Assembly (NCBI RefSeq): GCF_030286555.1
Contig: NZ_JASVWF010000003.1
Location: 496,001 to 560,000, forward strand
Origin: Actinomycetospora termitidis
Lineage (GTDB): Bacteria; Actinomycetota; Actinomycetes; Mycobacteriales; Pseudonocardiaceae
Direction: 5' to 3'
DNA: 64,000 nt
Shown: in pieces, positions 9,231-19,718 of the stretch
Layout: each line of letters begins with the position of its first letter
Numbering within the stretch: position 1 is the first letter of the stretch
The notes under the pieces: generated by a model
What the model was told of the DNA's origin: nothing
Databases searched by the model: none
The model's input: the letters and a program-made list of their open reading frames with translations, nothing else
Position numbers and translations under genes: made by a program

Positions 9231-10460
9231 TCACACGGCACCCTCCGCGACGATCCAGCCCGCGTCGCGGAGGGCAGCGAGGATCGCCCCGCGGTGGTCG
9301 TCCCCGCGCGCCTCGAGCGTGAGGGCCACCTCGACCGTGCCGAGGACCAGCGGTCCCAGGTCCGCGGACGCGTCGATCCGGCGGTGCTCGACGTCGACGA
9401 CGTTGCCGCCGAGCCGACCGACCAGCGCGAGCAGGTCCGCGAGGTAGCCGGGCCGGTCCGGGATGCGCACCCGCAGTCCCGCGTACCGCCCGGCGGCGAC
9501 CATGCCGCGGCGCACGATCTCGGTGAGCATCAGCGGGTCGACGTTGCCGCCGGAGACGACGCCGACCACCGGCGGCTCGAACCGGCCCGGGAACTCCGCG
9601 ATCGCCGCGACGGCGGCCGCCCCGGCCGGTTCGACGAGCAGCTTGCCGCGCTCCAGGCACTGCAGCACCGCGCGGGCCAGGGCCTCCTCGCTGACCGTCA
9701 CGATCTCGTCGACCTGGGCGGACACCTGCGCGAACGTCAGGTCGCCCGGACGCGGCACCGCGATGCCGTCCGCGATCGTCGCCCCGGTGACCGTCGTGGG
9801 CCCACCCGCGGCCAGCGAGGGCGGCCACGCGGCGAGTCCCTCGGCCTGCGCGCCCACGACGTGGATGCCGGTGCCGTGCAGGGCCGCGGCGATCCCGGCC
9901 ACCAGGCCGCCTCCGCCGGTGCAGACCACCACCGTCCGCGCGTCCGGGACCTGCTCGGCGATCTCGAGCCCGGTCGTGCCCTGGCCGGCGATGACGTCCG
10001 GGTGGTCGAAGGGGTGGATGAGGACCGCCCCGGTGCGCTCGGCGAACGCCGACGCCTCGACCAGCGTCGCGTCGAAGGTGTCCACGAGCTCGACGCGGGC
10101 CCCGTAGCCGCGGGTGGCCGCGAGCTTGGGCAGCGGCGCACCGGCCGGCATGAACACGGTCGCCTCGGTGCCCAGGAGGCCGGCGGCCAGCGCGACGCCC
10201 TGCGCATGGTTGCCCGCGCTGGCGGCGACGACCCCGCGGGCACGCTCGTCGTCGGAGAGCCGCTGGATCCGCCGGTACGCGCCACGGATCTTGAAGCTGC
10301 CGGTGCGCTGGAGGTTCTCGCACTTCAGGTGGACCGGGCCGCCGGCCGGGACGGAGAGCACCCGGGACGGCTCGACCGGCGTCCGGCGCACCACACCGTG
10401 CTGGTCGGCCCGCGCGGCCTCGACGTCGGCACGGGTGACGAGGGTCGGCACGTGCTGCAT
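9231..10460 (-). CDS. ilvA: threonine ammonia-lyase
   Basis: 409 aa. Deaminates threonine to 2-oxobutanoate with PLP. The PLP lysine lies in TGSFKIRGA (K57); SAGNHAQGVA and the glycine loop CTGGGGLVAGIA bind the cofactor phosphate, and GKLLVEPAGAAAVAA and VVSGGNVDP complete the fold-type II core. The C-terminus (about 325-405, RIPDRPGYLADLLALVGRLGGNV...) is a single ACT-like domain, giving the shorter form of about 400 residues found in many Gram-positives. Biosynthetic versus catabolic role cannot be settled from sequence. ATG start with GGGAGTGGGG upstream. It overlaps no neighbour and faces greA. Confidence 0.93.
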   Translation of the reverse strand: MQHVPTLVTRADVEAARADQHGVVRRTPVEPSRVLSVPAGGPVHLKCENLQRTGSFKIRGAYRRIQRLSDDERARGVVAASAGNHAQGVALAAGLLGTEATVFMPAGAPLPKLAATRGYGARVELVDTFDATLVEASAFAERTGAVLIHPFDHPDVIAGQGTTGLEIAEQVPDARTVVVCTGGGGLVAGIAAALHGTGIHVVGAQAEGLAAWPPSLAAGGPTTVTGATIADGIAVPRPGDLTFAQVSAQVDEIVTVSEEALARAVLQCLERGKLLVEPAGAAAVAAIAEFPGRFEPPVVGVVSGGNVDPLMLTEIVRRGMVAAGRYAGLRVRIPDRPGYLADLLALVGRLGGNVVDVEHRRIDASADLGPLVLGTVEVALTLEARGDDHRGAILAALRDAGWIVAEGAV

Positions 10461-10744
10461 CGTGCCCCACTCCCGCCCTTCCTCCGCGCGAGGGGAACCT
10501 CCCTCGGGCCCGGGGGGCGTCCCCCGGGGGAGGCCGTTCGCGTCCGAGTTCCCGGCAGGACGGTGACGTCGGCGACCGGTTCGCCGACGCGACGGGCGGG
10601 CAACCGATCGCCACGAGAGCCGTCCCGCGATCCGGTCGCCGCGCCGTCGGCGACGCCGACCGGACCCGCCGAACCGACGCCGACCGGTGTGCGGACGTCG
10701 TGGGTAGCCTGTGGTGACAGCGTGAGATACAGGGGGAGGGCCCG

Positions 10745-10987
10745 ATGGAGACGCGTCGTCGAGTCGCCCGTCTGGGCCTGGTCGCGCCCCTGGTCGTCGC
10801 CGCCGCGCTCACCGGCGCGGCCGTGCTCACCGTCGAGGGCGCGGGCTGTGACGATCCCGGCCGCCTCGTCAGCACCCAGCACGGCCCGGTGTTCGTCGGG
10901 GGGTGCAAGGTGCCCGCGCTCGTGACGCCCGGCCACCCCGCGCCCCACGGCAGCACCGACGACGAGGCGGACGCCCGCCGCGGGTAG
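10745..10987 (+). CDS. small secreted or membrane-anchored protein
   Basis: 80 aa from ATG 10745, with GGGGGAGGG at 10732-10740 as ribosome binding site. Residues 1-30 (METRRRVARLGLVAPLVVAAALTGAAVL) form a basic plus hydrophobic signal or anchor; the remainder (VEGAGCDDPGRLVSTQHGPVFVGGCKVPALV) has two cysteines 23 residues apart that could form a disulfide outside the cell. No family recognised. It lies between ilvA (divergent) and metB (convergent, no gap: metB stops at 10988). Confidence 0.6.
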   Translation: METRRRVARLGLVAPLVVAAALTGAAVLTVEGAGCDDPGRLVSTQHGPVFVGGCKVPALVTPGHPAPHGSTDDEADARRG

Positions 10988-12142
10988 CTACAGCGTCCCG
11001 AGGGCCGCGAGCAGGTCGTCGACGAGGTCGTCGGCCTCCTCGATGCCCACGGAGAGCCGCACCAGGTCCTCCGGGACCTCCAGCGGGGAACCCGCCGTCG
11101 AGGCGTGGGTCATGGCTCCCGGGTGCTCGATGAGCGACTCGACCCCGCCGAGCGACTCGGCCAGCGTGAACACCCGCGTCGCCGCGCACAGCGCCCGCGC
11201 CGCCGGGTCCCCGCCGGCCAGCCGGATCGACACCATCCCGCCGAAGCGACGCATCTGCTTCGCGGCCACCTCGTGGTTCGCGTGCGTCTCCAGGCCCGGG
11301 TAGAGCACCTCGGACACCGCCGGGTGCGCGGACAGGGCCTCGACCACGCGCTCGGCGTTGTCGCAGTGCCGGTCCATCCGCACGGCCAGCGTCTTGATGC
11401 CACGCGTAGTGAGGAAGCAGTCGAACGGCGAGGGGACGGCGCCCATGCCGTTCTGCAGGCGCGCCAGGTCGGCCGCGAGCGCCTCGTCGGAGGTCACCAC
11501 CGCACCGCCGACGACGTCGGAGTGCCCGCCCAGGTACTTCGTCGTGGAGTGCAGGACCACGTGCGCGCCCAGGGCGAGCGGCTGCTGCAGGTAGGGCGAG
11601 GCGAAGGTGTTGTCGACGACGAGCCGGACGCCGGCCTCGTCGGCCACCGACGCCAGGGCCGGGATGTCCGCGATCGAGAGCAGCGGGTTGGTGGGCGTCT
11701 CGCACCACAGCAGCCGGGTCTCCGGCTGGATCGCGGCCCGCACCGCGTCGACGTCGGAGAGGTCGACGGCGCTGAACCGCACGCCCCAGTCGGCGAGGAC
11801 GGTGGAGACCAGGCGGAACGTCCCGCCGTAGGCGTCGATCGGGATGATCACGTGGTCGTCGGGGCGCAGGACGGCCCGGAACAGCGTGTCCTCGGCCGCC
11901 ATGCCCGACGCGAACGCCCGACAGAACCGCCCGCCCTCGAGCGCCGCCAGCTGGGCCTCGAGCGCCGTGCGCGTCGGGTTGCCGGTGCGGGCGTACTCGT
12001 AGCCCGAGCGCAGCCCGCCGACCCCGTCCTGGGCGAAGGTCGACGTCGCGTGCACCGGGACGACGACCGAGCCGGTCGTCGGGTCCGGCTCCTGGCCGGC
12101 GTGGATGGCGCGGGTGGCGAATCCGTGGTCCTGGCTGCTCAC
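10988..12142 (-). CDS. metB: cystathionine gamma-synthase
   Basis: 384 aa from GTG 12142, GGAGG 12 nt upstream. A fold-type I PLP enzyme of the Cys/Met metabolism family: HSTTKYLGGHSDVVGG carries the PLP lysine (K202), with YEYARTGNPTRTALE, ASGMAA, DAYGGTFR and CETPTNPLL as the other signatures. It condenses O-acetyl- or O-succinylhomoserine with cysteine, in the transsulfuration route; it sits two genes from cbs, as in M. tuberculosis (Rv1079/Rv1077), where the pair links methionine and cysteine. A cystathionine gamma-lyase activity cannot be excluded because the two enzymes share these motifs. It is divergent from the hydrolase at 12246. Confidence 0.93.
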   Translation of the reverse strand: MSSQDHGFATRAIHAGQEPDPTTGSVVVPVHATSTFAQDGVGGLRSGYEYARTGNPTRTALEAQLAALEGGRFCRAFASGMAAEDTLFRAVLRPDDHVIIPIDAYGGTFRLVSTVLADWGVRFSAVDLSDVDAVRAAIQPETRLLWCETPTNPLLSIADIPALASVADEAGVRLVVDNTFASPYLQQPLALGAHVVLHSTTKYLGGHSDVVGGAVVTSDEALAADLARLQNGMGAVPSPFDCFLTTRGIKTLAVRMDRHCDNAERVVEALSAHPAVSEVLYPGLETHANHEVAAKQMRRFGGMVSIRLAGGDPAARALCAATRVFTLAESLGGVESLIEHPGAMTHASTAGSPLEVPEDLVRLSVGIEEADDLVDDLLAALGTL

Positions 12143-12245
12143 GCCGTCCAGTGTCCTCCGGCGCGTAGGCTCGTCCGTGGGCGCCCCGGACGCAGCGCCC
12201 CGTTCCCCCCTCCGCGGACCCGTCCCCCGTGACGAGGGGGCACCC

Positions 12246-13094
12246 GTGTCCTTCGATCTGACCGTCGACGACGTCCGCATCCACGGTGAGCGCACCGGCA
12301 CCGGGCCCCCGGTCCTGCTGCTCCACGGCATACCCGAGACGCACCGGATGTGGGACCGCGTCGCCGAGCACCTGGCCCGCACGCACACCGTGGTCGCGAC
12401 GGACCTGCGCGGCTACGGCGGGAGCTCCGCCCCGCCGACGCCCCGCGAGCACTCGATGCGGGCACTGGCCGCCGAGCAGGTCGCCGTCATGCGCCGCCTC
12501 GGGTACGACCGGTTCGCGGTCGTCGGCCACGATCGCGGCGCCCGGTGCGCGTACCGGATGGCGCTGGACCACCCCGACGTCGTGACCCGGCTGGGCGTCC
12601 TCGACGTCGTGCCCACGGCCGAGGCGTACGCCCGCGCCGACCGGGAGTTCGCGCTCGGGTACTGGGTGTGGAGCCTTCTCGCGGCGCCGGCCCCGGTCGC
12701 CGAGCAGCTCGTGCTCGGCGCGCCGCGCGCCCTGGTCGACCACATGCTGGACTCCTGGTCGGATGTCCCGGTGTTCGACGAGGCGCGGCGCGAGCTCTAC
12801 GCCGGGGCCTTCCGCGACCCGGAACGGGTGCACGCCATCTGCGAGCAGTACCGCGCGGCGGCGACGGTCGACGTCGAGCACGACGAGGCCGACCGGGGCC
12901 GCGGGCGGATGCGCTGCCCCGTGCTGGTCCTCTGGAGCGCCACCGGCGCGGTGGACGCCTGGTACGACCCGCTCGCCGTGTGGCGGCAGTGGGCCGACGA
13001 CGTGACGGGGCACGCCGTCGACGCCGGCCACTTCCTGCCCGAGGAGGCCCCGGAGGAGGTCTCCCGGGCCCTCGACGCGTTCCTCGAACCGTGA
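12246..13094 (+). CDS. alpha/beta hydrolase, haloacetate dehalogenase-like
   Basis: 282 aa from GTG 12246 with GAGGGGG upstream. Alpha/beta-hydrolase fold: oxyanion motif LLLHGIPETHRMW (28-36), DLRGYGGS, and the nucleophile elbow VVGHDRGARC where the nucleophile is aspartate (D96) instead of serine. Asp in GHDRG, followed by arginine, is typical of fluoroacetate/haloacetate dehalogenases and epoxide hydrolases. The C-terminus has VDAGHFLPEEAPEEV with the catalytic His and CPVLVLWSATG with the acid loop. The dehalogenase call is inference from the elbow and from EHDEADRG and AWYDPLAVWRQWA, which resemble that subfamily. It is inserted between metB and cbs. Confidence 0.82.
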   Translation: MSFDLTVDDVRIHGERTGTGPPVLLLHGIPETHRMWDRVAEHLARTHTVVATDLRGYGGSSAPPTPREHSMRALAAEQVAVMRRLGYDRFAVVGHDRGARCAYRMALDHPDVVTRLGVLDVVPTAEAYARADREFALGYWVWSLLAAPAPVAEQLVLGAPRALVDHMLDSWSDVPVFDEARRELYAGAFRDPERVHAICEQYRAAATVDVEHDEADRGRGRMRCPVLVLWSATGAVDAWYDPLAVWRQWADDVTGHAVDAGHFLPEEAPEEVSRALDAFLEP

Positions 13095-13109
13095 CGGGGG
13101 CGGTGCGGC

Positions 13110-14486
<1,377 letters not shown>

Positions 14487-14579
14487 GGGCCCCATCCTGC
14501 CGAACGCGACCGACACGGACGTGGCTGTGCGGGGAATCACCGCCGTCCGGGGTGGGACCACCGGCCTATCGTGCTCGTC

Positions 14580-15818
14580 ATGGCCACTCCCGACGCCGTG
14601 ATCGTGTCCGCCGCCCGCTCCCCGATCGGCCGTGCCCGCAAGGGCACGCTCGCCGGCATGCGCCCCGACGACCTCGCCGCGCAGATGGTCCGCGCCGCCC
14701 TCGACCAGGTGCCGTCGCTGCCGCCCGGTGAGGTCGAGGACCTCATGCTCGGCTGCGGCCTGCCCGGCGGCGAGCAGGGCTACAACATGGGCCGCATCGT
14801 CGCGGTGCAGCTCGGCCTGGACACCGTCCCCGGCACCACGATCACCCGCTACTGCTCCTCGTCGCTGCAGACGGTGCGCATGGCGGCCCACGCGATCCGC
14901 GCCGGCGAGGGCGATGTCTTCGTCGCAGCCGGGGTGGAGACCGTCTCGCGCTTCGAGAAGGGCTCCTCGGACGGCCTGCCGGACACGCAGAACCCGCTGT
15001 ACGACGAGGCCCAGGCCCGGACCGCACAGGCGGCCGCGGAGGGTGCCTCCGAGTGGCACGACCCCCGCGCCGACGGTCTGCTGCCCGACGCCTACATCGC
15101 GATGGGCCAGACCGCGGAGAACGTCGCCCTGGCCGAGGGCGTCTCGCGCGAGGCGATGGACCGGTTCGCCGTGCGCTCGCAGAACCTCGCCGAGCAGTCG
15201 GCCGCGGACGGCTTCTGGGCCCGCGAGATCACCCCGGTGACGCTGCCCGACGGGTCCGTGGTCGCCGCGGACGACTCCCCGCGCGCGGGCACCACCTACG
15301 AGGCCGTCGCCGACCTCAAGCCGGTCTTCCGGCCCGACGGTCGCATCACCGCCGGGAACGCGTGCCCGCTCAACGACGGCGCCGCGGCCCTCGTGGTCAT
15401 GTCCTCGACCCGCGCCGCCGACCTCGGGATCACCCCGCTCGCCCGGGTCGTCTCCACCGGCGTCACCGGCCTGTCCCCGGAGATCATGGGGCTGGGGCCG
15501 ATCGGGGCGTCGACGCAGGCGCTGGCGCGCGCCGGGCTCACGATCGACGACGTCGACCTCGTCGAGATCAACGAGGCCTTCGCCGCGCAGGTCATCCCGT
15601 CCGCACACGGCATCGGACTGTCGGACTCCGCGATGGAGGCCAAGCTCAACGTCCACGGCGGCTCGATCGCGGTCGGCCACCCGTTCGGCATGACCGGCGC
15701 CCGCATCGCGACCACGCTGCTCAACGGCCTGCGCACCAAGGACGCCACGATCGGTCTGGAGACGATGTGCGTCGGCGGCGGCCAGGGCATGGCGATGGTG
15801 CTCGAGCGGCTCTCCTGA
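14580..15818 (+). CDS. acetyl-CoA acetyltransferase (thiolase, FadA3-like)
   Basis: 412 aa from ATG 14580. Thiolase superfamily: the acylated cysteine is C92 in RYCSSSLQT, followed by NEAFAAQ, GHPFGMTGAR with the catalytic His and CVGGGQGMA with the second Cys. GNACPLNDGAAALVVMS is the thiolase signature 2. It either makes acetoacetyl-CoA or cleaves 3-ketoacyl-CoA in fatty acid oxidation; substrate length is not decided by sequence. It is the counterpart of Rv1074c (fadA3), next to cbs in mycobacteria. A strong hairpin follows at 15830. Confidence 0.93.
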   Translation: MATPDAVIVSAARSPIGRARKGTLAGMRPDDLAAQMVRAALDQVPSLPPGEVEDLMLGCGLPGGEQGYNMGRIVAVQLGLDTVPGTTITRYCSSSLQTVRMAAHAIRAGEGDVFVAAGVETVSRFEKGSSDGLPDTQNPLYDEAQARTAQAAAEGASEWHDPRADGLLPDAYIAMGQTAENVALAEGVSREAMDRFAVRSQNLAEQSAADGFWAREITPVTLPDGSVVAADDSPRAGTTYEAVADLKPVFRPDGRITAGNACPLNDGAAALVVMSSTRAADLGITPLARVVSTGVTGLSPEIMGLGPIGASTQALARAGLTIDDVDLVEINEAFAAQVIPSAHGIGLSDSAMEAKLNVHGGSIAVGHPFGMTGARIATTLLNGLRTKDATIGLETMCVGGGQGMAMVLERLS

Positions 15819-15829
15819 TCCTCCCCACG

Positions 15830-15876
15830 CACGACGAAGGGCCGCCCCGGGGTGATTCCGGGACGGCCCGTCGTGC
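15830..15876. terminator. intrinsic-type terminator hairpin after the thiolase gene
   Basis: GCACGACG..GGGCCG.CCCGG and CCGGGACGGCCCGTCGTGC form a stem of about 18 bp with two small bulges, 12 nt after the thiolase stop and 10 nt before the stop of the convergent YccA gene. No long U tract; it fits a bidirectional actinobacterial terminator. Confidence 0.8.
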
Positions 15877-15885
15877 GCGCCGCGA

Positions 15886-16689
15886 CTACTCGCCGCGGAA
15901 GTAGCTCAGCAGCCGCAGGATCTCGATGTAGAGCCAGACCAGCGTCGTCATGAACCCGAACGCGAGGTACCAGGCGAACTTCGCCGGGACGCCCGCCTTC
16001 ACGGCCTGGTCGGCCTGGTCGAAGTCCAGCAGCAGCATGAACGCGCCGACCGCGATGCAGACCAGCGAGAAGATGATCGCGAGCGGGCCGCCGTCGCGGA
16101 GCCCGATGCCGCCCGTGGTGAAGAACGACACCACGAGGTTGACCAGCATGAGCACGACGACGCCGATGGCGGCGCCGATGACCATCTTGGTCAGGCGCGG
16201 GGTCACCCGGATCGCGCCGGTCTTGTAGACCACGAGCATCCCGATGAACACGCCGACCACGCCGACGATGGCCTGGAAGCCGATGCCCGCGTAGCGGTTG
16301 CTCGACGCCTCGAAGAACCCGGTGATGGTGCCGAGCGCGAGGCCCTGCGACACCGAGTAGGTCAGGACGAGCGCCGGGTTGGTGCTCTGCTTGAAGATGA
16401 TGATCAGGGAGACCACGAGACCGACGACGAAGCCGGCGATACCCAGGATCGGGCTCAGCAGCATCGCCGCGGCGATCCCCACCGCGATGGTGATGACGGC
16501 GTTCAGCGCGGTCTTCTGGACGACGTCGTCGACGGTCAGCGGCCGGTCCGAGACTCCTGCGGCCGGGGTCGGGCCCACGGGCCCGCCTCCGAAGGCACCG
16601 CCCAGGCCCGCCGGCGCGTCCCCGAACCGCGCGTACCCACCGGGTGACGTCGGCAGGTTGCGGAACGCCGGGTTGCTGCTGGTGCGCAC
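15886..16689 (-). CDS. Bax inhibitor-1/YccA family membrane protein
   Basis: 267 aa from GTG 16689 with GGAGGAGG 4-5 nt upstream, which fixes the start. A Pro/Gly-rich cytoplasmic N-terminus (about 65 residues) is followed by seven membrane helices; the family motif YSVSQGLALGTITGFFE, then GIGFQAIVGVVGVFIGMLVVYK and the C-terminal LDFDQADQAVKAGVPAKFAWYLAFGF with the conserved acidic residues (DFDQAD) that form the pH-sensing aspartate pair of BsYetJ-type channels. Family members are proton-sensitive calcium leak channels. Role here unknown. Confidence 0.9.
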   Translation of the reverse strand: MRTSSNPAFRNLPTSPGGYARFGDAPAGLGGAFGGGPVGPTPAAGVSDRPLTVDDVVQKTALNAVITIAVGIAAAMLLSPILGIAGFVVGLVVSLIIIFKQSTNPALVLTYSVSQGLALGTITGFFEASSNRYAGIGFQAIVGVVGVFIGMLVVYKTGAIRVTPRLTKMVIGAAIGVVVLMLVNLVVSFFTTGGIGLRDGGPLAIIFSLVCIAVGAFMLLLDFDQADQAVKAGVPAKFAWYLAFGFMTTLVWLYIEILRLLSYFRGE

Positions 16690-16955
16690 TCGTCCTCCTC
16701 CACGTGCACCGAGGCGGCCACGTCGACCGCTCTCATCCGTCCCAACGCACGACCCGTGGACCGGGTTCCCGCGCGGGTAAAAGAATTTTTGCATCGAACG
16801 CGGCGATCCGGACACACCGGGCGGCGCACTGCGTGATCGGGTCCAGCGTACGGGGGAACGTGGGGGGCCCGATCGGCCCGGCGGTGCATGGATGACCGGG
16901 AACCGGGTCACTCTGCCGGGAGCAACAGGTCTCCGAGCACACCGGGAGGTTCGTC

Positions 16956-17195
16956 GTGGCAGGCCTCGGCGACATGGTGAACAAGGCCAAGGAATGGGCC
17001 GGGCAGAACCCCGACAAGGCCGACGGCTTCGTCGACAAGGGTTCCGACGCGGTCAAGGGCAAGTTCGCCGGTCATGATGAGCAGGTGGACCAGGCGTCCC
17101 AGAAGGCGAAGGACTTCCTGCACGGGCCGCAGGGCGAGCAGGCCCCGCCCCCGCCGCCGCAGGGCGAGCAGCCGCCGCCCCCGCCGCAGCAGTAG
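16956..17195 (+). CDS. MT0933-like small antitoxin-family protein
   Basis: 79 aa from GTG 16956, GGGAGG 6 nt upstream. Residues 1-52 (MAGLGDMVNKAKEWAGQNPDKADGFVDKGSDAVKGKFAGHDEQVDQASQKAKDFL) are an amphipathic helical segment matching the MT0933-type family, which is annotated as antitoxin-like but is also widespread without any toxin partner. No toxin gene is adjacent. The C-terminus is a PQGEQ-PPPPP tandem (two units), disordered. It could be a stress-related hydrophilin. Confidence 0.8.
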   Translation: MAGLGDMVNKAKEWAGQNPDKADGFVDKGSDAVKGKFAGHDEQVDQASQKAKDFLHGPQGEQAPPPPPQGEQPPPPPQQ

Positions 17196-17269
17196 GAGCG
17201 ACACCCAGCGACACCCACCGACGGCCGGCGTCCCCCACGGGGCGTCGGCCGTCGTCGTCTGCGGGGGGA

Positions 17270-19636
17270 TCAGCTCAGGCGGATCGCGAGCAGCACCGCG
17301 TCGTCGCGCAGCCCCTCGGCGCCCATGACCTCGAGGATCCGGTCGCAGATGGCGTCCGCGTCGTCCACGTCGTCCTGCTCGGCGAGCGTCCGGACCAACA
17401 GGTCGGTGCGCTCGTCGGGGTCGAGCCCCGGGGCCTCGATCAGCCCGTCGGTGTGCAGGACGAGCAGGTCCCCCGCCTGCAGCAGCACCTCGGTGCAGTC
17501 CCGCTCGGCGGCTCGCGTCGCCCCGATGAGCGGCGAGAGGTTGCCGGTCAGGAGCTCGACGGACCCGTCGTTCCGACGCAGCAGGGGCGGGGGGTGCCCG
17601 GCGTTGCAGTACCCGAGGATCCAGCCCTCGCCGTCCGCCGGACGCTCGAGGCGACCGAAGACCGCCGTCGCCATCGCGGCCATGTGCATGCCCTGCACGA
17701 GGTCGTTGCAGCGGTCGATCACCGCGTCCGGCCCCAGCCCCTCCCACGCGTAGGAGCGCAGGACACCGCGCAGCTCGCCCATCGCCGCCGCGGCCCGCAG
17801 GTCGTGCCCCACGACGTCGCCGACCGCGATGCCGACCGCCCCGTCGGGCAGCGGCAGCAGGTCGTACCAGTCGCCGCCGACCTGGGCCCCGTCGGTCGCG
17901 GCCAGGTAGCGCGAGGCCACTGTGAGGCCGGGGACCTCCGGGACGGCCGGCAGCAGGCTGCGCTGGAGCGTCTCGGCCGCGCCGTGCTCGCGGGCGTAGA
18001 GACGGGCGTTGTCGACGGCGAGCCCGGCGCGGGCGGCGAGGTCGCTCGCCAGGTACAGGTCGCGCTGCGAGTAGCGCCGCCCGTACGGCAGTTCGGTCCC
18101 GAGCGTCAGGGCCCCGAGCACCTGCCCGCGGGCGCGCAGCGGCACCACGATCGCCGACCGGGGCCGGAGCTGCTCGTAGCGCTCCAGCAGGTCGCCGTCG
18201 TCGCGCAGCCCGTCCGGGCGCACCGGCAGTTCCGGCAGCAGCGACGGCGCCCCGCCGGCGAGGACCCGGTCGACGGGGTCGTCGCCGTCCTCGGTCGGGG
18301 TGATCCAGCGCCCGAGCGCGCCCACGGTGTCGGTCTTCGCGTCGTCGCGGTGGTTGACCGCCACCCGGTGCGCCGACGACGGGTCGCCGACCTCCTCGAG
18401 CAGGTCGACGCAGCAGTAGTCGGCCAGGGCCGGCACGACGATCCGTGCAAGCGCGCGGGCGGCGCCGCCCGAGTCCAGCGACGCGGTCATGGCGGCGGTG
18501 GAGTCGGTGAGCAGACGCAGCTGCTCCCGGGTCTCCTCGGCGGCCGCGAGCGCGGCCCGGCGCTCGTTCTCGACCATCACCCGCTCGGTGACGTCGGCCT
18601 GGACGCCGACGAAGTTGACCACGCGGCCGCCGCCGTCGAAGACCGGGGAGATCGACACCTGGTTCCAGAACGCGGTGCCGTCGCGGCGGTAGTTGAGCAG
18701 CACCTCGGTGATCGGCCGTTCGTCGGCCAGCGCGCTGCGGATGCGGGCGATCGACGTCGGGTCGGTGTTCGGCCCCTGCAGGAAGCGGCAGTTGCGGCCC
18801 AGGACCTCGTCCAGGTCGTACCCGGTGAGGCGGGTGAACGCGGGATTGACCCACACCAGCGGGTTCTGCGCGCGGTCCGGGTCGGAGATCGTGAAGGACA
18901 GCTCGGTGGCGACGACGGCGCGGTCGCGCATCATCTCGAGGTGGCGCTGGGCGCCCGCCCCGGAGAGCTGCAGGAAGACGACCAGCGCCAACCGGCGACG
19001 CTCGTCGTCCTCGGCCTCGGACAGCGGGAAGCCGGTCACCCAGAGCAGGCGCCCCTCGGCCTCCTCGCGTTCCTCGGCGGTGGCCTCGGACCCGCGGCGG
19101 GCCGCGTCGGCCACCGCGACCGGCTCCCCGGACACCGGCATGCCCTGGGCGACGCGGGAGAGCGGGGAGGCGGTGTCGCGCATCGGGCGGCCGGACAGGT
19201 CGGTCAGCCCCGCCGCCTCGCTCCAGGCGTCGATGTCCAGCGGCAGGCTCGCCTTGCCGCCGGTGAGGTCCTGCGCCGAGCCGTTGGCGTAGGTGACCGT
19301 GCCCGCGTCCAGGTCGATGAGCGCGACGGCGGCGGGGGCGGTGTGCAGCACCTGCGGCAGGTCACCGCCCCCCGCGTCCAGCGCGAGACCGTCGCGCACG
19401 GCGGCGGCCTCGTCGGCCATGTCGGCCATGCCCGCGGGCGCGGACGCCCCGTCACCCACTCCGAACGACGACGGGTCCACGGCGGCCGTCTCGACCGCCG
19501 ACCCGCGCCACGCCCCGTCCCCCACGTCGTCGATCCCGAGTCCTCCCGTCGCGGTCCCGTCGCGGCCCCCGGCAGCACCCGCCGACGCGACCGCACCCTC
19601 GTCGGTGTGGCCGTCGCCGTTCGTCCTGCCCGTCAC
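17270..19636 (-). CDS. LOV-GAF-PP2C blue-light-sensing serine phosphatase
   Basis: 788 aa from GTG 19636. Domains in order: disordered N-terminus (1-85), PAS-like region (about 90-190), LOV domain (about 235-345), GAF (about 370-510), SpoIIE/PP2C phosphatase (about 540-785). The LOV flavin-binding motif GRNCRFLQGPNTDPTSIARIR has the photoactive cysteine (C283) and the FMN-contacting Gln and Arg. The phosphatase has GGDWYDLLPLPDGAVGIAVGDVVGHDLRAAAAMG with both metal-binding Asp residues, GNAGHPPPLL-like CNAGHPPPLLRR and the C-terminal DDAVLLAIRLS. Such proteins dephosphorylate anti-sigma antagonists (RsbV type), starting general stress response. No RsbV/RsbW/sigma gene is in the neighbourhood. 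Confidence 0.92.
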   Translation of the reverse strand: MTGRTNGDGHTDEGAVASAGAAGGRDGTATGGLGIDDVGDGAWRGSAVETAAVDPSSFGVGDGASAPAGMADMADEAAAVRDGLALDAGGGDLPQVLHTAPAAVALIDLDAGTVTYANGSAQDLTGGKASLPLDIDAWSEAAGLTDLSGRPMRDTASPLSRVAQGMPVSGEPVAVADAARRGSEATAEEREEAEGRLLWVTGFPLSEAEDDERRRLALVVFLQLSGAGAQRHLEMMRDRAVVATELSFTISDPDRAQNPLVWVNPAFTRLTGYDLDEVLGRNCRFLQGPNTDPTSIARIRSALADERPITEVLLNYRRDGTAFWNQVSISPVFDGGGRVVNFVGVQADVTERVMVENERRAALAAAEETREQLRLLTDSTAAMTASLDSGGAARALARIVVPALADYCCVDLLEEVGDPSSAHRVAVNHRDDAKTDTVGALGRWITPTEDGDDPVDRVLAGGAPSLLPELPVRPDGLRDDGDLLERYEQLRPRSAIVVPLRARGQVLGALTLGTELPYGRRYSQRDLYLASDLAARAGLAVDNARLYAREHGAAETLQRSLLPAVPEVPGLTVASRYLAATDGAQVGGDWYDLLPLPDGAVGIAVGDVVGHDLRAAAAMGELRGVLRSYAWEGLGPDAVIDRCNDLVQGMHMAAMATAVFGRLERPADGEGWILGYCNAGHPPPLLRRNDGSVELLTGNLSPLIGATRAAERDCTEVLLQAGDLLVLHTDGLIEAPGLDPDERTDLLVRTLAEQDDVDDADAICDRILEVMGAEGLRDDAVLLAIRLS

Positions 19637-19718
19637 CCCGGGCAGCCTAGCCACCCGGAGCCCCGTCGGCCCGACACGCCCGCGTCGATACCCTCGGACC
19701 GGGCAGGTCGGGTGGGCG

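Noticed and set aside
16956-17195. Toxin-antitoxin operon
   Set aside because: The small protein belongs to an antitoxin-named family but no toxin-size partner is adjacent; the neighbouring gene is a phosphatase.
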